DNA of 54,570 nucleotides from the IMG/VR virus record IMGVR_UViG_3300020214_000017, positions 1 through 54,570 of that record. One strand, written 5' to 3'. Each line of letters opens with the position of its first letter. Positions within the stretch are counted from its first letter, which is position 1. Both the position numbers and the translations under genes were made by a program. Positions 14,874-21,287 of the stretch are shown in pieces. The stretch is from a virus. The notes beneath the pieces are model-generated. The model was not told where the DNA came from. It saw only the letters and a list, made by a program, of their open reading frames with translations, and did not search any database.

Positions 14874-15034
14874 TTACCAAAATCGAAAAAGAGAATGAAT
14901 TGGCTTCTTTAGCGAAAATTGTTTATGGCGAAAATGCCGTTGAGTTTTTGGTCGGGGCTATCTCGTCTGTAGTCAGCGAAAGCCAACTAGACGCTTTGCT
15001 TGCCAAACTCAGGACTATTGAAGCCAAGAAATAG
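14870..15034 (+). CDS. Small paralogue of the 12003 gene (54 aa)
   Basis: MITKIEKENELASLAKIVYG, then ENAVEFLVGAISSVVSESQL and DALLAKLRTIEAKK. It aligns along its length with the 62-residue gene at 12003. ATGA overlap with the preceding MGYTHYW gene supports translation. The duplication is visible in the sequence; the role is unknown. Confidence 0.65.
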   Translation: MITKIEKENELASLAKIVYGENAVEFLVGAISSVVSESQLDALLAKLRTIEAKK

Positions 15035-15038
15035 TCGC

Positions 15039-15065
15039 TTTCCACCACCGTAAGGTATAGCCACA
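15039..15065 (+). repeat. Boundary motif copy 10 (extended form)
   Basis: TTTCCACCACCGTA followed by AGGTATAGCCACA, 4 nt after the end of a unit; GGCCCCGG follows. Confidence 0.9.
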
Positions 15066-15174
15066 GGCATTGGCCCCGGCTGGGGCGTAGTGGGGCAAAG
15101 AAAAAATCAACTCGGGACTGCGACCTGCCTGCCTGTGGATAACTTGTGTGGTTGAATAAACGGTCTGGGTGAGG

Positions 15175-15203
15175 TTGTCTTATACCATTAGTGCCGATAA
15201 GGT
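15175..15203 (+). promoter_or_regulatory. Leaderless regulon promoter R11
   Basis: TTGTCT, spacer TATACCATTAGTGCCGA, TAAGGT, 7 nt, ATG 15211. Confidence 0.9.
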
Positions 15204-15210
15204 GACGGGT

Positions 15211-15573
15211 ATGACAACACTTATGGATACAGCAGACGCTTACAAGTCGGCTTATGAAGCCTTGAAGGTTGCCGAAACGGCACTTGCTAAGGCTCGTCAG
15301 ACGCTTGAAGCAGACTTCGCCTTAAACGGAGTCACCCGACACTCAACTAGCGACGGCTCTATGGTCTCTATTGAGGTCGTCAATAACCGCATCTTTGACA
15401 TTGACACTTTGCGCCTAGTTGCGCCAAATGCCTTTGACATCGTGACGGCGTTGAAGGTGGACACAAAAGCCTTTGACAAAGAAGTTGCTGACGGCAACAT
15501 TACGCCCGATGCGGTAGCAAAGGTCGTGACCTTGAAGCCCCATACAAGGGTGACGGTAGGTGTGGCGGTATGA
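15211..15573 (+). CDS. Hypothetical protein (120 aa)
   Basis: Starts MTTLMDTADAYKSAYEALKV with a helical opening, then SDGSMVSIEVVNNRIFDIDT and a C-terminal beta strand (TLKPHTRVTVGVAV). It resembles small phage proteins with an N-terminal helix and a DTLRLVAP-type middle. The start follows R11; extending upstream would translate the promoter. ATGA overlap with the next gene. Confidence 0.65.
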   Translation: MTTLMDTADAYKSAYEALKVAETALAKARQTLEADFALNGVTRHSTSDGSMVSIEVVNNRIFDIDTLRLVAPNAFDIVTALKVDTKAFDKEVADGNITPDAVAKVVTLKPHTRVTVGVAV

Positions 15574-15806
15574 CCGCCACCTACTATGTGTACCACGCAG
15601 GGACAGGGACACTCATTGACGCTGCCGACGGGACATTCGTCTTCAGCGACGAAGATTTCAGCGACGAAGAGCGTGAGGCACTTGAAAACGACGAAGTTCC
15701 TGAGGGCGTGGGCGTGCGACTCACGACGCTTATCCGCGTCTACGAGAGGCTTTGCGCCGAGGAGACCGCTCGGGCGAAGAGGACTAAGAAGAAGGGGAAG
15801 AAGTAA
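15570..15806 (+). CDS. Hypothetical protein (78 aa)
   Basis: MTATYYVYHAGTGTLIDAAD, TFVFSDEDFSDEEREALEND: matches the 'Y.vyH..tGtl..A.....F.d' style of small phage proteins. It ends KRTKKKGKK; those last codons belong to a 24-bp tandem duplication that spans the stop codon and the start of the next gene. Confidence 0.65.
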   Translation: MTATYYVYHAGTGTLIDAADGTFVFSDEDFSDEEREALENDEVPEGVGVRLTTLIRVYERLCAEETARAKRTKKKGKK

Positions 15807-15836
15807 TGGGTGAAGAAGGGGAAGAAGTAATGGGTC
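15789..15836 (+). repeat. 24-bp tandem duplication over a stop-start junction
   Basis: The unit GAAGAAGGGGAAGAAGTAATGGGT occurs twice in tandem (shown in two parts: GAAGAAGGGGAAG, AAGTAATGGGT). It supplies both the TAATG junction and an extra eight codons. Confidence 0.85.
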
Positions 15837-16153
15837 TTATTGACTTTATGGAAACGATGCTTGCCGTTAAACCTGACAAAGACGGGTTCTTTGAGGTTCA
15901 GACTTATGATGCCTACCTACTGAGTCTTATTCTCAGGTGGGTGGCTGAGGAAGCCTTGTCTGTGGAAAACACCGTAGAAGCCCAAGGGACACTTGACGCC
16001 ATTAACGCCGACTTAGCCACTCTTAGTACAGACTTAACCGATGATGACCGGGGCCGTGCGGTGGCGCAACTCGGCGTATGGGCGCAAACTGATGGTTTCC
16101 TGAAAAGTTATGTTGAGAGGTTGTCTAATACCATTAGTGCCGCTAAGGTGTAG
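15806..16153 (+). CDS. Hypothetical protein (115 aa) with duplicated start region
   Basis: Begins MGEEGEEVMGLIDFMETMLA. The first eight residues arise from the 24-bp duplication, so the ancestral start is probably the second ATG (15830, MGLIDF). Helical C-terminal half (TLDAINADLATLSTDLTDDD). The last residues (LSNTISAAKV) are encoded by promoter R12, which lies inside the 3' end of the gene. Confidence 0.6.
   Translation: MGEEGEEVMGLIDFMETMLAVKPDKDGFFEVQTYDAYLLSLILRWVAEEALSVENTVEAQGTLDAINADLATLSTDLTDDDRGRAVAQLGVWAQTDGFLKSYVERLSNTISAAKV
16121..16149 (+). promoter_or_regulatory. Leaderless regulon promoter R12 (inside upstream coding sequence)
   Basis: TTGTCT, spacer AATACCATTAGTGCCGC, TAAGGT, 7 nt, ATG 16157. 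Confidence 0.9.
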
Positions 16154-16156
16154 GGT

Positions 16157-16459
16157 ATGAAAACAACACACACCAAGACCTGTACACACATATCGCAATA
16201 TCGAGTCAAGGAGTTCGATGTTTCGGTGAACACCGAAATCAAGTTTGACCTAGAAAAGGATTACAACTGGATTACAACCTGTGTCACCGAACACGCAAAA
16301 GATGCGCCTGAGTGGCGTAAAGACACCGCTGAAATCAGCATTATCTACTTCCCAAACGCTGAGGTGCTCGAGAGTTATCTTGAGGATTTCGTAAGGAAAG
16401 CAATCGCCACCCTTGAGGTGATACGCCTTAATAAGCAGATGGCTGAGGTGAGTGCCTGA
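16157..16459 (+). CDS. Hypothetical protein (100 aa)
   Basis: MKTTHTKTCTHISQYRVKEF, VNTEIKFDLEKDYNWITTCV, and a helical LESYLEDFVRKAIATLEVIR. Leaderless. No family is recognised. Its stop overlaps a CTG that probably starts the next gene. Confidence 0.6.
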   Translation: MKTTHTKTCTHISQYRVKEFDVSVNTEIKFDLEKDYNWITTCVTEHAKDAPEWRKDTAEISIIYFPNAEVLESYLEDFVRKAIATLEVIRLNKQMAEVSA

Positions 16460-16680
16460 AAACACACAAACCTAAGACCAAATCTCGTCGTGCCTATCAC
16501 AGAGCGTGGCGTAGAAAGAAACAAAACAACCCCGATAATGGGCCCCGGCATTGTGCCAGAGTTGGTTGTATAACGATACTCAGTCAATACAACCTTAATG
16601 ACTGTTGCCACGCCCATAACTTTGCTTATGTGAAACGAAATAAACTTCACCTTCGCTTGGAAGAGTTGGAAGGCTTCTAG
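16456..16680 (+). CDS. Zinc-finger-like protein with probable CTG start (74 aa)
   Basis: The frame runs from CTG at 16456 to TAG at 16680 and has no ATG, GTG or TTG after the upstream in-frame stop. It reads KTHKPKTKSRRAYHRAWRRK, then CARVGCITILSQYN, NDCCHAHN: the C-x4-C-x-T-x-LS-x-YN-x4-C-x2-H pattern of small actinobacterial zinc-finger proteins. The CTGA overlap with the upstream stop mimics the ATGA junctions of neighbours, suggesting an ATG changed to CTG. A conserved coding pattern makes it probably real. Confidence 0.5.
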   Translation: MKTHKPKTKSRRAYHRAWRRKKQNNPDNGPRHCARVGCITILSQYNLNDCCHAHNFAYVKRNKLHLRLEELEGF

Positions 16681-16702
16681 CGGGGCCCCAAGCAGGGGGG
16701 AG

Positions 16703-16731
16703 TTGTCTTATACCATTAGTGCCGATATACT
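16703..16731 (+). promoter_or_regulatory. Leaderless regulon promoter R13
   Basis: TTGTCT, spacer TATACCATTAGTGCCGA, TATACT, 7 nt, ATG 16739. Confidence 0.9.
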
Positions 16732-16738
16732 GATGGAT

Positions 16739-17014
16739 ATGACAACACCGAGAGATAACTCAATAGATGAAATCCTTGCCGAAGAGTATCTTGGCGTAGG
16801 GGTAATAGGCAAAGTTGCTATTCACGCCCTTTGGGAAGACTTTGCGGAAGGTCGTATGAACGAGTGGCTGGAAGAGACCGAGACGACTCGAGTTGAACTT
16901 CTGGAAGCGATGTTGCGCCTTACCACAGATATCGTTGGTAGTGGCAAGGTTGATATGCTCAGGACGATGGACGGGTGGGAGACTTACACAGATGCGCAAA
17001 TCGAAGCCGTATAA
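16739..17014 (+). CDS. Hypothetical protein (91 aa)
   Basis: MTTPRDNSIDEILAEEYLGV, KVAIHALWEDFAEGRMNEWL, ETTRVELLEAMLRLTTDIV: an all-helical acidic protein. The start is the ATG at +1 of the R13 transcript. An in-frame ATG 6 nt earlier would lie upstream of the predicted RNA start. Not recognised. Confidence 0.65.
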   Translation: MTTPRDNSIDEILAEEYLGVGVIGKVAIHALWEDFAEGRMNEWLEETETTRVELLEAMLRLTTDIVGSGKVDMLRTMDGWETYTDAQIEAV

Positions 17015-17093
17015 AAAGACCTTACAGTTTTCGGCGTTGTTGATATTCCTTGTCGGGGTCGGCTTGATAGCAAAAGCATTTCGGGGCCGATGA
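16992..17093 (+). CDS. 33-residue single-TM protein
   Basis: MRKSKPYKKTLQFSALLIFL then VGVGLIAKAFRGR: basic N-terminus, one hydrophobic helix, basic tail. It overlaps the previous gene by 23 nt and joins the next by ATGA. Small but well formed; function unknown. Confidence 0.5.
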   Translation: MRKSKPYKKTLQFSALLIFLVGVGLIAKAFRGR

Positions 17094-17281
17094 GCGAGCC
17101 GAAAACTCCGAACGAACAGGCGTGGTGGGATAAAACGTGGCGACCTTTCAAATACCACATAACGTTATGGCCCCGTGAAGCCGAAGTCAAGCAAATTAGG
17201 TTGATTAAAGAACAAATAGAGCAGTTTATTGACATTGTCACAAAACGAGACGACTCGCCTTTCCACCACCGTAAGACATAG
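17090..17281 (+). CDS. Hypothetical protein (63 aa)
   Basis: MSEPKTPNEQAWWDKTWRPF, then a helix (AEVKQIRLIKEQIEQFIDIV). The final residues SPFHHRKT and the stop codon itself are formed by boundary motif copy 11. ATGA overlap with the membrane peptide gene. Confidence 0.55.
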   Translation: MSEPKTPNEQAWWDKTWRPFKYHITLWPREAEVKQIRLIKEQIEQFIDIVTKRDDSPFHHRKT

Positions 17282-17286
17282 CCATA
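17260..17286 (+). repeat. Boundary motif copy 11 (extended form)
   Basis: TTTCCACCACCGTA followed by AGACATAGCCATA; its CATAG supplies the stop codon of the upstream gene. GTCCCGG follows. Confidence 0.9.
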
Positions 17287-17363
17287 TACGTTGGGCGTAG
17301 TCCCGGTTCTATTTTTCTTTAAGTTTTTTGTCGGGGCTCATTTATATTATTGTTTGTGGCAGG

Positions 17364-17392
17364 TTGTCTAATACCATTAGTGCCGCTACACT
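17364..17392 (+). promoter_or_regulatory. Leaderless regulon promoter R14
   Basis: TTGTCT, spacer AATACCATTAGTGCCGC, TACACT, 6 nt, ATG 17399. Confidence 0.9.
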
Positions 17393-17398
17393 GAGGGT

Positions 17399-17623
17399 AT
17401 GAGCAAAAACAATGAAAAGCCAACTTCACAACTCCTACTTCACTTGGTTGGGGGTGTGGACTATGAAATGGTCGCTGACCAAATCTGGGAAGATAATAAC
17501 GATAGGTGGGTCATAAATATCCGTGAAAAGAACAACCCCATTGGGCAGTTTGTCTCAATATTTTGTGACAAAAAACAGATGGAAACGCTGTTTTGTTCAC
17601 CCGAAATCGTGATGGTAAAGTAA
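17399..17623 (+). CDS. Hypothetical protein (74 aa)
   Basis: MSKNNEKPTSQLLLHLVGGV, DYEMVADQIWEDNNDRWVIN, then beta-strand-like GQFVSIFCDKKQ. Leaderless start. Function unknown. Confidence 0.6.
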   Translation: MSKNNEKPTSQLLLHLVGGVDYEMVADQIWEDNNDRWVINIREKNNPIGQFVSIFCDKKQMETLFCSPEIVMVK

Positions 17624-17637
17624 AGCAAAGGACAAAT

Positions 17638-17931
17638 GTGGAAAAGTTGCCGAAACGATATTCGCTGAGGGCTGAAGGTAATCCTTCCATACCTGAGTTC
17701 ACCTGTGAACAGACCTACACGGTTGATACTTGGCAAATCATATTCGCTGACGGGACTGAACTTGTCGCCCAAGTTGGGTGCGCTGAACCCCCAAGCACGG
17801 GAGACGGGCTTCATATTGAAGTTGAGTGGCAGTCTGAAACCCCTGAGTGGGCAAACGACCTTACCGACGAGCAACTTATTAAACTTGTGGCGTTGCGGGG
17901 CGCCTACCACCCCATTTTTGAGGAGTTGTAA
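17638..17931 (+). CDS. Hypothetical protein with GTG start (97 aa)
   Basis: The frame has no ATG near its beginning. GTG at 17638, preceded by AAAGGAC at proper spacing, is the best start (VEKLPKRYSLRAEG). A beta-rich body follows (QTYTVDTWQIIFADGTELVA), then EWANDLTDEQLIKLVALRGA. An upstream TTG inside the previous gene is possible. Not recognised. Confidence 0.55.
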   Translation: MEKLPKRYSLRAEGNPSIPEFTCEQTYTVDTWQIIFADGTELVAQVGCAEPPSTGDGLHIEVEWQSETPEWANDLTDEQLIKLVALRGAYHPIFEEL

Positions 17932-17938
17932 TCAAAGG

Positions 17939-17967
17939 TTGTCTTATACCATTAGTGCCACTATACT
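17939..17967 (+). promoter_or_regulatory. Leaderless regulon promoter R15
   Basis: TTGTCT, spacer TATACCATTAGTGCCAC, TATACT, 7 nt, ATG 17975. Confidence 0.9.
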
Positions 17968-17974
17968 GAGTGTT

Positions 17975-18121
17975 ATGAAACGAAAACAATGGAACTCAAT
18001 AGATGCTCAAGCCTTCGCTGATGGCGCACGGACAAAGGCTCAAACCTTTGCCGATAGGCGCAAGCGTGACAATAAACACGCTTGTCGCAAGTGGAAATGG
18101 GGCAGGTTGCGAAATGAGTAA
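17975..18121 (+). CDS. Small basic protein (48 aa)
   Basis: MKRKQWNSIDAQAFADGART, then KAQTFADRRKRDNKHACRKW and a basic end. Highly charged, possibly nucleic-acid binding. The start is defined by R15; a longer frame would read through the promoter. Overlaps the XRE gene's start by 8 nt. Confidence 0.55.
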   Translation: MKRKQWNSIDAQAFADGARTKAQTFADRRKRDNKHACRKWKWGRLRNE

Positions 18122-18392
18122 TGTGCCGTGTACTATCAATGACCACAACAACAAGCAGAAAGAAAGCGATATGAAAAAAGCAGAACTAGTTAAAGCAGAG
18201 CAAAAGTTGGCAGACAAACTTCGGGACTGCCGACTCAAGCAGGGGCTAACTCAAGACGCACTTGCCGATAAGTCGGGTCTTGACCGAAAAACCGTGAACC
18301 GCATTGAGCGCAACCATTTTTCGCCAAGCCTTCGTACCTTGTTAATCTTGTGCGACAGCCTTGATGTCAAAGTATCTGAGGTTGTCAAATAG
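18114..18392 (+). CDS. XRE-family helix-turn-helix regulator (92 aa)
   Basis: Residues about 30-90 form a Cro/C1-type HTH: LADKLRDCRLKQGLTQDALA, DKSGLDRKTVNRIERNHFSP, SLRTLLILCDSLDVKVSEV. It is a likely transcriptional regulator. A second possible start is the ATG at 18171 (MKKAELVKAEQK). Lying inside the promoter array, it is an obvious candidate to bind the conserved promoter spacer, but nothing in the sequence proves that. Confidence 0.8.
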   Translation: MSNVPCTINDHNNKQKESDMKKAELVKAEQKLADKLRDCRLKQGLTQDALADKSGLDRKTVNRIERNHFSPSLRTLLILCDSLDVKVSEVVK

Positions 18393-18676
18393 TGTCTATC
18401 ACCCGCCCCGCAATTCAGAAAGCCTTGGAGAACCAAGATATGACTTTGTTGCTTATGGACGGGTTTGATGAAGCCTTTATGGGTTATACGACCCGTATAA
18501 ACGAACCTGATGTCGCTATTTATGATTACGATACGATGGTGGCTGTTTGTATGAAACGAGACGGTATGACCTATGATGACGCAGTTGAATATATTGAGTT
18601 CAACTGTCAAGGTGCGTGGGTCGGTGAGCGAACACCCCATATTTTGAGGCGACTGGATTCGCTTGATGGAGTATGA
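18392..18676 (+). CDS. Conserved small phage protein (94 aa, GTG start)
   Basis: GTG overlaps the stop of the XRE gene. SITRPAIQKALENQDMTLLL, DGFDEAFMGYTTRINEPDVA, IYDYDTMVAVCMKRDGMTYD, DAVEYIEFNCQGAWVGERTP. The 'GM..eeA.EyiefN..gawvG..TP' pattern is typical of a phage protein family of unknown function. Confidence 0.7.
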   Translation: MSITRPAIQKALENQDMTLLLMDGFDEAFMGYTTRINEPDVAIYDYDTMVAVCMKRDGMTYDDAVEYIEFNCQGAWVGERTPHILRRLDSLDGV

Positions 18677-18956
18677 GTTTAAGACGGGGCCAATAGGCTC
18701 ATATACCGAGTTCTTGGCTGACACATCCATTCGATATGACAAGCATTTGAGGGCGACCATCCCCTCAAAGCAACTTCGTTATGGTCAGTATTATTACGCC
18801 CGACTTATGACGTGCCGTCCCGATATTGCAAATGCGCTGATAAATACTGATTACGACCCGTACTATCAGTATCAACTTTCTGAGGAACAACACAAAGTCA
18901 TCGAGAAACTGTGGGAAAACAGTATTTGTAAGTTCGATGGTTTTTGGTTCGAATAA
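18666..18956 (+). CDS. Hypothetical protein (96 aa)
   Basis: MEYEFKTGPIGSYTEFLADT, then RYGQYYYARLMTCRPDIANA and a helical LSEEQHKVIEKLWENSICKF. Overlaps the previous gene by 11 nt. No family is recognised. Confidence 0.6.
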   Translation: MEYEFKTGPIGSYTEFLADTSIRYDKHLRATIPSKQLRYGQYYYARLMTCRPDIANALINTDYDPYYQYQLSEEQHKVIEKLWENSICKFDGFWFE

Positions 18957-18958
18957 CT

Positions 18959-19159
18959 ATGGCGGTTCCGCCGTTATATAAATGCCAAGTATGCGAGTTC
19001 CCATTAGACCCAAAAGGACAGGGTGTTCTCAGGTTAGCCAATGTTTGGGTGCGCGGGGCCAGTAAAACGCTGTATTCCATTGACCACGAACTTTATGTAT
19101 ATAGACACGAAGCGTGCGTGGATAGGAAACTTCGCCAAGAACAAGAGACTCTATTCTAA
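18959..19159 (+). CDS. Zinc-ribbon-like protein (66 aa)
   Basis: MAVPPLYKCQVCEFPLDPKG has a CxxC pair, matched later by YRHEACVDRKL (H and C), so a zinc site is likely. It starts 2 nt after the previous stop. Function unknown. Confidence 0.6.
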   Translation: MAVPPLYKCQVCEFPLDPKGQGVLRLANVWVRGASKTLYSIDHELYVYRHEACVDRKLRQEQETLF

Positions 19160-19247
19160 AAGCACGGTTAAGGCCCCGAGCGACACACCTGTTTGTGTTT
19201 GTTGGTTAAAAAATTCCGGGGCTCCGCCGTCTTTGTTTAAGGGCGGG

Positions 19248-19276
19248 TTGTCTTGTACCATTAGTGCCTGTAAGGT
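19248..19276 (+). promoter_or_regulatory. Leaderless regulon promoter R16
   Basis: TTGTCT, spacer TGTACCATTAGTGCCTG, TAAGGT, 7 nt, ATG 19284. Confidence 0.9.
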
Positions 19277-19283
19277 GTGGGGT

Positions 19284-19514
19284 ATGGAAACACACACTAC
19301 TCCCGCTATGTCCATCAACGAAATCAACGCTCGCGTGCTTACGGCGCGCGCGCTCCTGCGCAAAGCCGCCAACGAGTTGATTACTGTCGCTCGCGCGATG
19401 GGCGACGAGCGCGACTTCAGCATGCCTGCCGATGATGCCGTGTCGCTTATCCGCGAGGCTCATGACTTGGCGCGCGTTCAGGGTGACCGATGGGAAGCAC
19501 GGGCGCAAGCCTGA
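19284..19514 (+). CDS. Hypothetical helical protein (76 aa)
   Basis: METHTTPAMSINEINARVLT, then Ala/Arg-rich helices (ARALLRKAANELITVARAMG, DDAVSLIREAHDLARVQGDR). Codon use is markedly richer in GCGC than in its neighbours, which may mark recent acquisition. Start set by R16. Single-gene unit. Confidence 0.6.
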   Translation: METHTTPAMSINEINARVLTARALLRKAANELITVARAMGDERDFSMPADDAVSLIREAHDLARVQGDRWEARAQA

Positions 19515-19543
19515 GAGCGGTCAGCCCGCACGGAACTAGCCCC

Positions 19544-19570
19544 TTTCCACCACCGTAAGGTATAGCCATA
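19544..19570 (+). repeat. Boundary motif copy 12 (extended form)
   Basis: TTTCCACCACCGTA followed by AGGTATAGCCATA, 30 nt after the end of a unit; GGCCCCGG follows. Confidence 0.9.
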
Positions 19571-19600
19571 AGAAGGGCAATAGGCCCCGGTTTGCCCAGA

Positions 19601-19658
19601 CTTGCGACACGCATTATCGGGACTCTGTTCTTGCGACACGCATCATCGGGACTCCGTT
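19601..19658 (+). repeat. 29-bp direct tandem repeat
   Basis: Two adjacent 29-bp copies starting CTTGCGACACGCAT, with two mismatches, in the gene-free interval between boundary motif 12 and promoter R17. Confidence 0.85.
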
Positions 19659-19678
19659 ATTTTTATTGTGGGGTGAGG

Positions 19679-19707
19679 TTGTCTTATACCATTAGTGCCG
19701 CTACACT
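19679..19707 (+). promoter_or_regulatory. Regulon promoter R17 (with leader RNA)
   Basis: TTGTCT, spacer TATACCATTAGTGCCGC, TACACT. The predicted RNA start, 7 nt after the -10 box, is G19714, the first base of the leader RNA arm GTCGGGC. Confidence 0.9.
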
Positions 19708-19713
19708 TGATAT

Positions 19714-19801
19714 GTCGGGCAACATCATCAACCAACCTCCCCACCCTCCCTCCGCCCGACGGGGGGGGTGGGGGGGAGTATAGGGAGGTCGGGGGGTGAA
19801 T
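19714..19801 (+). ncRNA. Pseudoknot-like 5' leader RNA, copy 1
   Basis: GTCGGGC (19714-19720) can pair with GCCCGAC (19754-19760). Between them the C-rich arm CCCCACCC (19739-19746) can pair with GGGTGGGG downstream of GCCCGAC. The a-b-a'-b' order is that of an H-type pseudoknot. The same arrangement, with different sequence, occurs at 22716. The G-rich arm is followed by GGGAGG and GGGGGGTGAAT before the ATG at 19802. Control of translation of the downstream gene is inferred. Confidence 0.65.
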
Positions 19802-19933
19802 ATGAATCCGTTTGGTTTGACTGACGAGGAAGTGGCACAGGCACTCGAACTGTGTGCGAGCATCTTAAAACAATGCGACGAGTTGCGTAAGACTCTTGCC
19901 GAAGTGCCTGCCGATATTGACGGCAAGGCGTAA
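19802..19933 (+). CDS. Small protein under leader-RNA control (43 aa)
   Basis: MNPFGLTDEEVAQALELCAS, then ILKQCDELRKTLAEVPADID: a short helical protein. It has an SD-like purine tract immediately upstream, unlike most genes in the array. A perfect intrinsic terminator follows, so it is a monocistronic unit. Function unknown. Confidence 0.65.
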   Translation: MNPFGLTDEEVAQALELCASILKQCDELRKTLAEVPADIDGKA

Positions 19934-19942
19934 ATCACCTGT

Positions 19943-19980
19943 AGCGGGTGTCGGTTTGACAGACCGACCCCGCTGTTTTT
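19943..19980 (+). terminator. Intrinsic terminator
   Basis: AGCGGG-T-GTCGGT, loop TTGACAG, ACCGAC-CCCGCT, then GTTTTT: 12 bp with one bulge and a U tract, 10 nt after the stop at 19933. The interval to 20189 beyond it shows no convincing gene. Confidence 0.85.
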
Positions 19981-20189
19981 CGGCCCCGCTTATTTACAAG
20001 TCTTGCGAAATAACAAGTTCTGAAGATTACCTAACGGGGCAACAAGACGACCTGCGTGGCTGTGGTTCAATAAAACGAGGTATTAGAGGCTTTGTGATTA
20101 TTATTACGGTTTCATTTGACTGTTGTTTTTGCGTCTCTTGCTTGTCTGAGGGTCCCGATGATGTCGGCGATGGGGATTCGTTCATTTAG

Positions 20190-20456
20190 TCAGCCTTGCC
20201 ATATCAAAAAACGGTTATTTTCAACATCTTGTTGCGACCGTATTGTGCCTGCGATAGCCCCGATTGTGCCGGCGGTGAAAGGAGGAATATCGTGAAGTCC
20301 TTTCTCAATTTTGTCGGTGCGCAACTCTCGTTCCAAGCGGGATATGGCTTGTTCAAGTTCTTTGACCCTTCTTTCCAATACGACTTCGCGTGTGGGGGCT
20401 TCAAATCGCCAGTCCCGTAGTTCTTCTAGGTAGGGAATCTCGTCATTTTTGTCCAT
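20190..20456 (-). CDS. Leftward coiled-coil protein (88 aa)
   Basis: MDKNDEIPYLEELRDWRFEA, then a coiled coil (VLERRVKELEQAISRLEREL) and a C-terminal GTIGAIAGTIR. The only leftward gene in the 7.3-27.4 kb array. TATGCT lies 7 nt before the ATG, with ATGACA 18 nt further up, so it looks leaderless too. Its promoter is back to back with R19. Function unknown. Confidence 0.6.
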   Translation of the reverse strand: MDKNDEIPYLEELRDWRFEAPTREVVLERRVKELEQAISRLERELRTDKIEKGLHDIPPFTAGTIGAIAGTIRSQQDVENNRFLIWQG

Positions 20457-20484
20457 AATACAAAGCATAGCCTATTGGAGGGGG

Positions 20485-20513
20485 TTGTCATATACCATTA
20501 ATACCTGTAAAGT
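20485..20513 (+). promoter_or_regulatory. Leaderless regulon promoter R19
   Basis: TTGTCA, spacer TATACCATTAATACCTG, TAAAGT, 6 nt, ATG 20520. A slightly divergent copy. Confidence 0.85.
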
Positions 20514-20519
20514 AGAAAT

Positions 20520-20720
20520 ATGAATATATTGAATCCAAATTGTTTACTATCTCAGCCCAAACAAATTGTTAGTACTTGGTACAAAACTGCCGTGAAAGAA
20601 TTAGTGGAAACGGGACGGATTCCTGATTCGGATGAGGTGTGGGTAAACCAAAATTATTTAGAGAAAATTATGTTTTTTGCCCAAAAGTTATTTGAAGATA
20701 GTCTACAAATAAAGGCGTAA
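20520..20720 (+). CDS. Hypothetical protein (66 aa)
   Basis: MNILNPNCLLSQPKQIVSTW, then helical KTAVKELVETGRIPDSDEVW and EKIMFFAQKLFEDSL. AT-richer than its neighbours. Leaderless. Not recognised. Confidence 0.6.
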   Translation: MNILNPNCLLSQPKQIVSTWYKTAVKELVETGRIPDSDEVWVNQNYLEKIMFFAQKLFEDSLQIKA

Positions 20721-20723
20721 TAA

Positions 20724-21287
20724 GTGAAAAGTTTACCATCGTTGGATGTGTTCAATTTTACAATAATTGAATTGTCGCGCCTAGGTAAGCGAGTGATTTG
20801 CGAGCGAGACCGGGGCCCATCAGATAGTTCGCCGTTTATGATTTGGCAGGGTGCGGGTGAAGATGATGTTCATATTTTTCCTTTGAAATACAATAAAAAT
20901 TCAAGCACAATGCTTAAAAACACATTTTCTGAAGCCTTAACTGAGTTCGGGATGCCCTGTTATATTGCGGTGATAGGTGAGGCATATGTGAAATCCACGA
21001 AGGATATTGAAGAAGTCAAAAACATACAACATGGCGAGTTGCAGGAAAATTTCTTGAATAACTACGATGCCTCTATAAAAGAAGTTATATCCGTTATTTG
21101 CTTTGACCTTGAGGGTCATATTCTTGTAAATATCGTTGGCTATAAATACAACGATACGGGACTCCCCGAGTTTGAGGAAGTGGAAACAACGGTTGTTGAT
21201 TTCAACCTAGAGAGAGATTTGCATAGTCATCAAGGACTTACAATGAATGCTATTAAAGAGTTCATCGCATCGGTTAAAGGGTCATGA
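20724..21287 (+). CDS. Hypothetical protein with GTG start (187 aa)
   Basis: GTG 4 nt after the previous stop; reads KSLPSLDVFNFTIIELSRLG, then MPCYIAVIGEAYVKSTKDIE and EVISVICFDLEGHILVNIVG. The alternating strands suggest a beta-sheet core with a helical end (MNAIKEFIASVKGS). Low GC. No family is recognised. Confidence 0.6.
   Translation: MKSLPSLDVFNFTIIELSRLGKRVICERDRGPSDSSPFMIWQGAGEDDVHIFPLKYNKNSSTMLKNTFSEALTEFGMPCYIAVIGEAYVKSTKDIEEVKNIQHGELQENFLNNYDASIKEVISVICFDLEGHILVNIVGYKYNDTGLPEFEEVETTVVDFNLERDLHSHQGLTMNAIKEFIASVKGS

Noticed and set aside
15169-15210. N-terminal extensions such as RLSYTISADKVTGM on several genes
   Set aside because: They are the promoter sequence translated. The true starts are the ATGs 6-7 nt after the -10 box; the same applies at 11674, 12903, 16703, 17705, 19041, 21284 and 25011.
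19712-19783. Reading frame MSGNIINQPPHPP after R17
   Set aside because: Its ATG lies 4 nt after the -10 box, upstream of the predicted +1 (19714), and the sequence is explained by the leader RNA arms.
19896-20189. 97-residue + strand frame after the 43-residue gene
   Set aside because: Runs through a perfect intrinsic terminator and has no start signal.
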